DNA of 33,778 bases, taken from a virus. Shown here piece by piece: positions 30,323 to 33,778 of the stretch (position 1 is the stretch's first letter; each line of letters starts with the position of its first letter). A program made the position numbers and the translations under genes. A model generated the notes under the pieces. That model was not told where the DNA came from, made no database searches, and saw nothing but the letters and a program-made list of their open reading frames with translations. The DNA is taken from the IMG/VR virus record IMGVR_UViG_3300011113_000503, positions 1 through 33,778 of that record. One strand, given 5' to 3'.

Positions 30323-31516
30323 TTAGACAGCCAAGCCCGAGATCACGCCGTGGAAAGACGGCACGATGTAGGCTTCCAAGTAGCCGCCGTAGCGCGCTTC
30401 GTAGGCATCCTGCGAAGCAGTACGGAGGAATACAGATCCGTCGTCGTCGAACCAGCCAAAGTCAGGGCGGTGCTTGATTTCTAAATAGTTGTCATTTAAG
30501 AAATACATGCGATCGTTTTCGATGAAGCGCTCGGGGAACACGCCGACTGCACCAGCAGAAGACATGAACTCAACGCCACGGAACGACACCTTGCCCTGAA
30601 GCTCAGGAGAGCGGGGCTCGATGATGTATTGCTTTTGGTCTTCGAGAAGGTTCAAGAGCTTACGGTATTGATCGAAAGAGCACATGATCAAGTTCGGCAC
30701 CTTGCCGGACTTGCGTTGCACTTCCAACATGACTTGGTTCATAAGGTCAGGAGTCAAGCCTGCGCCACCTGCTGCCACTTGGGTAGCCTGCCAACGACGG
30801 CCAACCGGAACAGCATATTGGTTGCCGGAAGTTGCATCCAAAACGCCCTTCAGACCGCTTGGGTCGTTGTTGCGGGAGTTTTGCATGTACACCGTGTGCG
30901 AGCCTGCACCGATCGAAGTCAGGTCATCAGAACCGCTGATGCGGCTCAAGCTGATCTCACGAGTGACAGGATTGACGCTCACAACTTCCCAGACAGAGCT
31001 GAGAGTGTTGACGTTTACATAGTCTTTTTCTTCAAAGTTAGCTTCTTTGAACGATGCAGCCGTGATCGTGATCACAGGAGCCGAAGCGGTTCCAGAAGCG
31101 TTGCCCGAGAAAACGCCCAACGAACCAGAGCCGTCGTTGAACAAAGCGCGGGACATGTTGCGCATCCAGCTCTCAACGCCCTTTTGGACGCTGAACTTGG
31201 TCAACTCAACGAACGCACCTTCGTTGTTCGAAGCTGCCTTAATCGACTCGCGGTCAATTTGGATGACCGAGTACATTTTCTTAGCAGTGATTTGTGCATC
31301 TTCGATTGCTGCGTAGTTCGGGGTTGGGAGAGAGCCAGAGCCCACGCCGCCTGCGAAAGAGGTCGGGACAGCAATATCCATGCGCTTACCGGTGAAGTCA
31401 TAAGACTTCTTCACGCGAGCAAGCAGGACGTTTGCGCTGTTGTAGGTGTTATCCGAAAGTTTACCGTACTTGATCTTGAAAAGATTAGTAGCGGTGGTCA
31501 GGTTAAACTGTGCCAT
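30323..31516 (-). CDS. major capsid protein (397 aa)
   Basis: Located right after the scaffold with a good AAGGAAA ribosome site. Blocks typical of HK97-fold capsid proteins are present: VPNLIMCSFDQYRKLLNLLE, VEFMSSAGAVGVFPERFIEN and YLEIKHRPDFGWFDDDGSVF, plus a C-terminal stretch ARYGGYLEAYIVPSFHGVIS. It starts MAQFNLTTATNLFKIKYG with no sign of a cleaved propeptide, consistent with a separate scaffold gene. Confidence 0.92.
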   Translation of the reverse strand: MAQFNLTTATNLFKIKYGKLSDNTYNSANVLLARVKKSYDFTGKRMDIAVPTSFAGGVGSGSLPTPNYAAIEDAQITAKKMYSVIQIDRESIKAASNNEGAFVELTKFSVQKGVESWMRNMSRALFNDGSGSLGVFSGNASGTASAPVITITAASFKEANFEEKDYVNVNTLSSVWEVVSVNPVTREISLSRISGSDDLTSIGAGSHTVYMQNSRNNDPSGLKGVLDATSGNQYAVPVGRRWQATQVAAGGAGLTPDLMNQVMLEVQRKSGKVPNLIMCSFDQYRKLLNLLEDQKQYIIEPRSPELQGKVSFRGVEFMSSAGAVGVFPERFIENDRMYFLNDNYLEIKHRPDFGWFDDDGSVFLRTASQDAYEARYGGYLEAYIVPSFHGVISGLAV

Positions 31517-31531
31517 TTGCTATTTTCCTTT

Positions 31532-32674
31532 TTAAATATCGTCAAAAAACAGTGGGTCTTTTGACGGGTTTTTGACTTTAGTTTCAGCCGCAGCTTTCAA
31601 CTGTGACTTGTTAATCTTTTTGGCCAGCTTGCGTTCAGCGTTTGAAGAGTAAAGCTGCTCAATGATCAAGTCGATTTCTTCGTCAGATGCATCATTCTGA
31701 AGAATCAACGTCATTAGCCGTTCCACTTCTTCTCTGTTTTCCGCGACTTCAGGGTTCTTCTCAGCAAGTTTAGCCTCAACCCGGTTAATCACTTGGAGGT
31801 TATGATAATAGCTTCCAATCTGATCTGGGGTCAGCTCATCTGCTTTAAATCCTAAAGAAACTAGCTCATCGTAACTCTTTACGAAGGCTGCCTTGTCCAT
31901 GCCGGACTTCTGAAGAACGCTCTCAACATGAGTTTCCAATTCCTTTTGGGCCTTGGCTTTTACTGCTTGTTGCTTTGATTCTTCTTGTTTTCGACGATAG
32001 TAAGCCAGCTCTTCTTCAAGAGTCTTTGCTTTCCGCTCTTCTGGGGACAGTGCTTGTGCCTCCTCGAACTGAGACTCTAGCTTCTCACGCATCTCTTGAT
32101 AGACTTGAGAAGGGTCTAGGCCCAAGGGTTCAGCTACAAGCTCAATAAAGCCGCGAATATCCTTCTTGTTCACAAGCAGGTCATTCACAGCTTCAAGGGT
32201 TTCACGAATCTTTGTGCGTTCAGATTCGAAATTGGTGCGCTCTTTTTTAAGCTCTTGGTACTTTTGATCTAGGTGCTTCTGCTGCGAGTAACGCGCTTGA
32301 AGTTCTTGCAAGCTGACGTTCTCGGTTTTACCGTCGATCTTAACTGGAATTGCAACATCCAGAGGAAGGTCTAAATCCTGTTCATTATGTTTGAGCTTCA
32401 GTCGCTTGATCTCTTGCCGAGCTTCTTCGGCCTTCTTATCGGATTTATCCTTGGATACTTTCTCGGACTTCTCGACGGCTGACTTGTCTTTGATGCCAAG
32501 ATCTTTCTTGGCTTGAGACTCGGCTGACAGTTCTTCTTTGGCTTCTTGCTTTGCGACTTCTTGTCGATAATTCGAAACGCTTTCCAGTGCGTCCCAGCTT
32601 ACAGGAGCTTCTCCACCGCCTGCTGCGATAGGTTGAGAAATCTCTGCTGTGTTGGTGTTAACTACTTCGCTCAT
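31532..32674 (-). CDS. scaffolding protein (380 aa)
   Basis: Highly charged and helical with long coiled-coil stretches (EEELAYYRRKQEESKQQAVK; KYQELKKERTNFESERTKIR), no hydrophobic core regions, and a basic C-terminus (KINKSQLKAAAETKVKNPSK). This fits an internal scaffold, whose basic C-terminal end binds the coat protein in P22. It lies between portal (start directly after the portal stop) and coat. Confidence 0.85.
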   Translation of the reverse strand: MSEVVNTNTAEISQPIAAGGGEAPVSWDALESVSNYRQEVAKQEAKEELSAESQAKKDLGIKDKSAVEKSEKVSKDKSDKKAEEARQEIKRLKLKHNEQDLDLPLDVAIPVKIDGKTENVSLQELQARYSQQKHLDQKYQELKKERTNFESERTKIRETLEAVNDLLVNKKDIRGFIELVAEPLGLDPSQVYQEMREKLESQFEEAQALSPEERKAKTLEEELAYYRRKQEESKQQAVKAKAQKELETHVESVLQKSGMDKAAFVKSYDELVSLGFKADELTPDQIGSYYHNLQVINRVEAKLAEKNPEVAENREEVERLMTLILQNDASDEEIDLIIEQLYSSNAERKLAKKINKSQLKAAAETKVKNPSKDPLFFDDI

Positions 32675-33778
32675 TTACGCTCCACGAGTTGGCTCAACTG
32701 GACCGGGTGCGGCCATGAGTTGAGTTTCGAGTGATGGCAGCTCGGCCTGCGCTGGCTCACCGGGAATTGGACTGAGGGCCGGATTGACTGGAAGGTTTGG
32801 CTCTTGTGCAAATGGTCCGCCAGTTGCTCCCATAGCCTGTGCTTCTTCTGGCATCACTTCAGGAGCAGGCGCTGGCTGAGGCAGACGATAGAACATTGGA
32901 AACAGCTCAAGCTGTGCAAGCATCTCAGAGAACTTTGCGTTGATCTTTGCCTGCTCGATCATGAACATTTCATGAACCAACACATGATCAATTAAGTTCT
33001 TTTGCTTGTCTGGCGGCGTCTTATATTTAAACGAAAACTCTTGAATCTGCTTGGTGTGCGTGCGCCAGTGAATGAGGTGGTTCTCAAACTCTTGGGGCTG
33101 CATCGCTTCTGCTTGCTTTTGATTAGCTTCAAGCAGCTTCTCAGTCTCGGCTTCTGCTGTTCTGACTGCAACAGTCGCCGAATCAACAAACTTGTCACTT
33201 TGAGCAAGGTCGAGCATGTCGATCACTTGCTCTGCTGTGAACTGAGTGGGAAAGCGCTCGGACAGATCAAGAAGCGTTTGGGTTCTTGCTGCGACCGACT
33301 TAGGCAATGCAGAGCTATTTTGAATTCTAATGTCAAAGTCGTGATTTAGATCAGCGGCTTTGAAAAACTCGGTCATGTACTCTTGGTTTTTGCCAAGCGT
33401 TCTAATCGTGCGCTCATCGGAATCATCAACGAAGTCTGCCATGACCTGAAGACTCATCTCAGCGGTTTGCCGAATGACTTCATTCCACTTAAGTACAAGC
33501 TCGTTGTAGCGCTCGCTCTCTTGCTCGGACAAGAACTGAAGCGCAACACCCGCTTTGATTCCAGGAGGCGGCTCACCACGGCTCACGCCAAAGACGCCGC
33601 TGATCTGCTGGAACTCTTCTTTTAGCTGCGTTCTGAAGCTGTAGACCTCTGGCGGTGTAGTCTGTGCCACAGCCAAGGTGGGAGGCGTAGGACCTTTGTA
33701 CTGAACAATCGTTACATCATTGCCGAGCTTATCAATCGAAGCAGAGCCAGCGGGAACCATCCACTTAGGATGGCTAAC
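32675..33778 (-). CDS. portal protein, C-terminal part (gene crosses the contig junction)
   Basis: Continuation of the portal frame that starts at 1246; bases 33652-33778 repeat 1-127. Residue 380 of the whole protein is the Met of MVPAGSASIDKLGNDVTIVQ at 33760. The crown region is helical (RTQLKEEFQQISGVFGVSRG; RYNELVLKWNEVIRQTAEMS), as in portals. The C-terminal barrel is long and helical, followed by a proline-rich tail ending GPVEPTRGA. Total length with the N-terminal part is 740 residues. Confidence 0.88.
   Translation of the reverse strand, partial: VSHPKWMVPAGSASIDKLGNDVTIVQYKGPTPPTLAVAQTTPPEVYSFRTQLKEEFQQISGVFGVSRGEPPPGIKAGVALQFLSEQESERYNELVLKWNEVIRQTAEMSLQVMADFVDDSDERTIRTLGKNQEYMTEFFKAADLNHDFDIRIQNSSALPKSVAARTQTLLDLSERFPTQFTAEQVIDMLDLAQSDKFVDSATVAVRTAEAETEKLLEANQKQAEAMQPQEFENHLIHWRTHTKQIQEFSFKYKTPPDKQKNLIDHVLVHEMFMIEQAKINAKFSEMLAQLELFPMFYRLPQPAPAPEVMPEEAQAMGATGGPFAQEPNLPVNPALSPIPGEPAQAELPSLETQLMAAPGPVEPTRGA
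33652..33778. repeat. terminal direct repeat, right copy (circle junction)
   Basis: Exact copy of positions 1-127. Merging the copies restores a single uninterrupted portal gene and gives a circle of 33651 bp. Confidence 0.93.

Noticed and set aside
30629-31564. Plus-strand open frame (311 codons) over the capsid gene
   Set aside because: Antisense of the major capsid gene; composition (many His, Cys, Arg) is that of a shadow frame.
1-33778. CRISPR array, insertion sequence, integrase or repressor
   Set aside because: No regularly spaced repeats, no transposase or recombinase motifs, and no lysogeny-type repressor/integrase pair were seen on either strand.

Overview
The window is a complete small tailed-phage genome of the short-tailed (podovirus) type. 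The first 127 bases (1-127) are repeated exactly as the last 127 (33652-33778), so the contig closes into a circle of 33651 bp, cut inside the portal gene. The host cannot be named. Clear Shine-Dalgarno sites and sigma70-like promoters point to an ordinary bacterial host. I found no integrase, repressor, DNA or RNA polymerase, helicase or primase.

Layout. The late genes are all on the minus strand and run as one block around the circle. They start at a divergent control region (3805-3938). In transcription order they are: an 88-residue protein, small and large terminase, two tiny proteins, portal (1246 to 1, then 33651 to 32675), scaffold, major capsid protein, and a block of fibre-like and beta-rich virion proteins (30264-21958) that also holds a tRNA-like gene. 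Then come small virion-associated proteins, a head-tail adaptor, a tail-hub protein and three internal or ejection-type proteins. The block ends with a lytic transglycosylase, small membrane and lipoproteins of a lysis cassette, and a vanadium-dependent haloperoxidase-like enzyme before a strong terminator. A VRR-NUC nuclease gene follows the terminator on the same strand. Apart from the inserted fibre block and the haloperoxidase, the order (TerS-TerL-portal-scaffold-coat-adaptor-hub-ejection) is that of P22.

The early genes are on the plus strand (3939-9594) in three groups. The first is five small unknown genes ending in a terminator. An 857 bp non-coding stretch rich in palindromes (5338-6194) separates it from a zinc-ribbon group that also ends in a terminator. 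The third group has its own promoter and encodes a basic protein, an SSB-like protein with an acidic tip, a RecT-like annealing protein and several tiny proteins. The recombination pair suggests replication by host enzymes helped by phage-encoded annealing.

The most unusual items are the haloperoxidase with its ribosome-binding site inside a hairpin, the tRNA-like gene with an aberrant anticodon arm, a coiled-coil fibre gene with its own promoter and terminator, and the palindrome-rich non-coding region. Three small genes under 60 codons (1463-1624, 9003-9179, 21421-21579) were recognised by their 4-base ATGA overlaps with neighbours.
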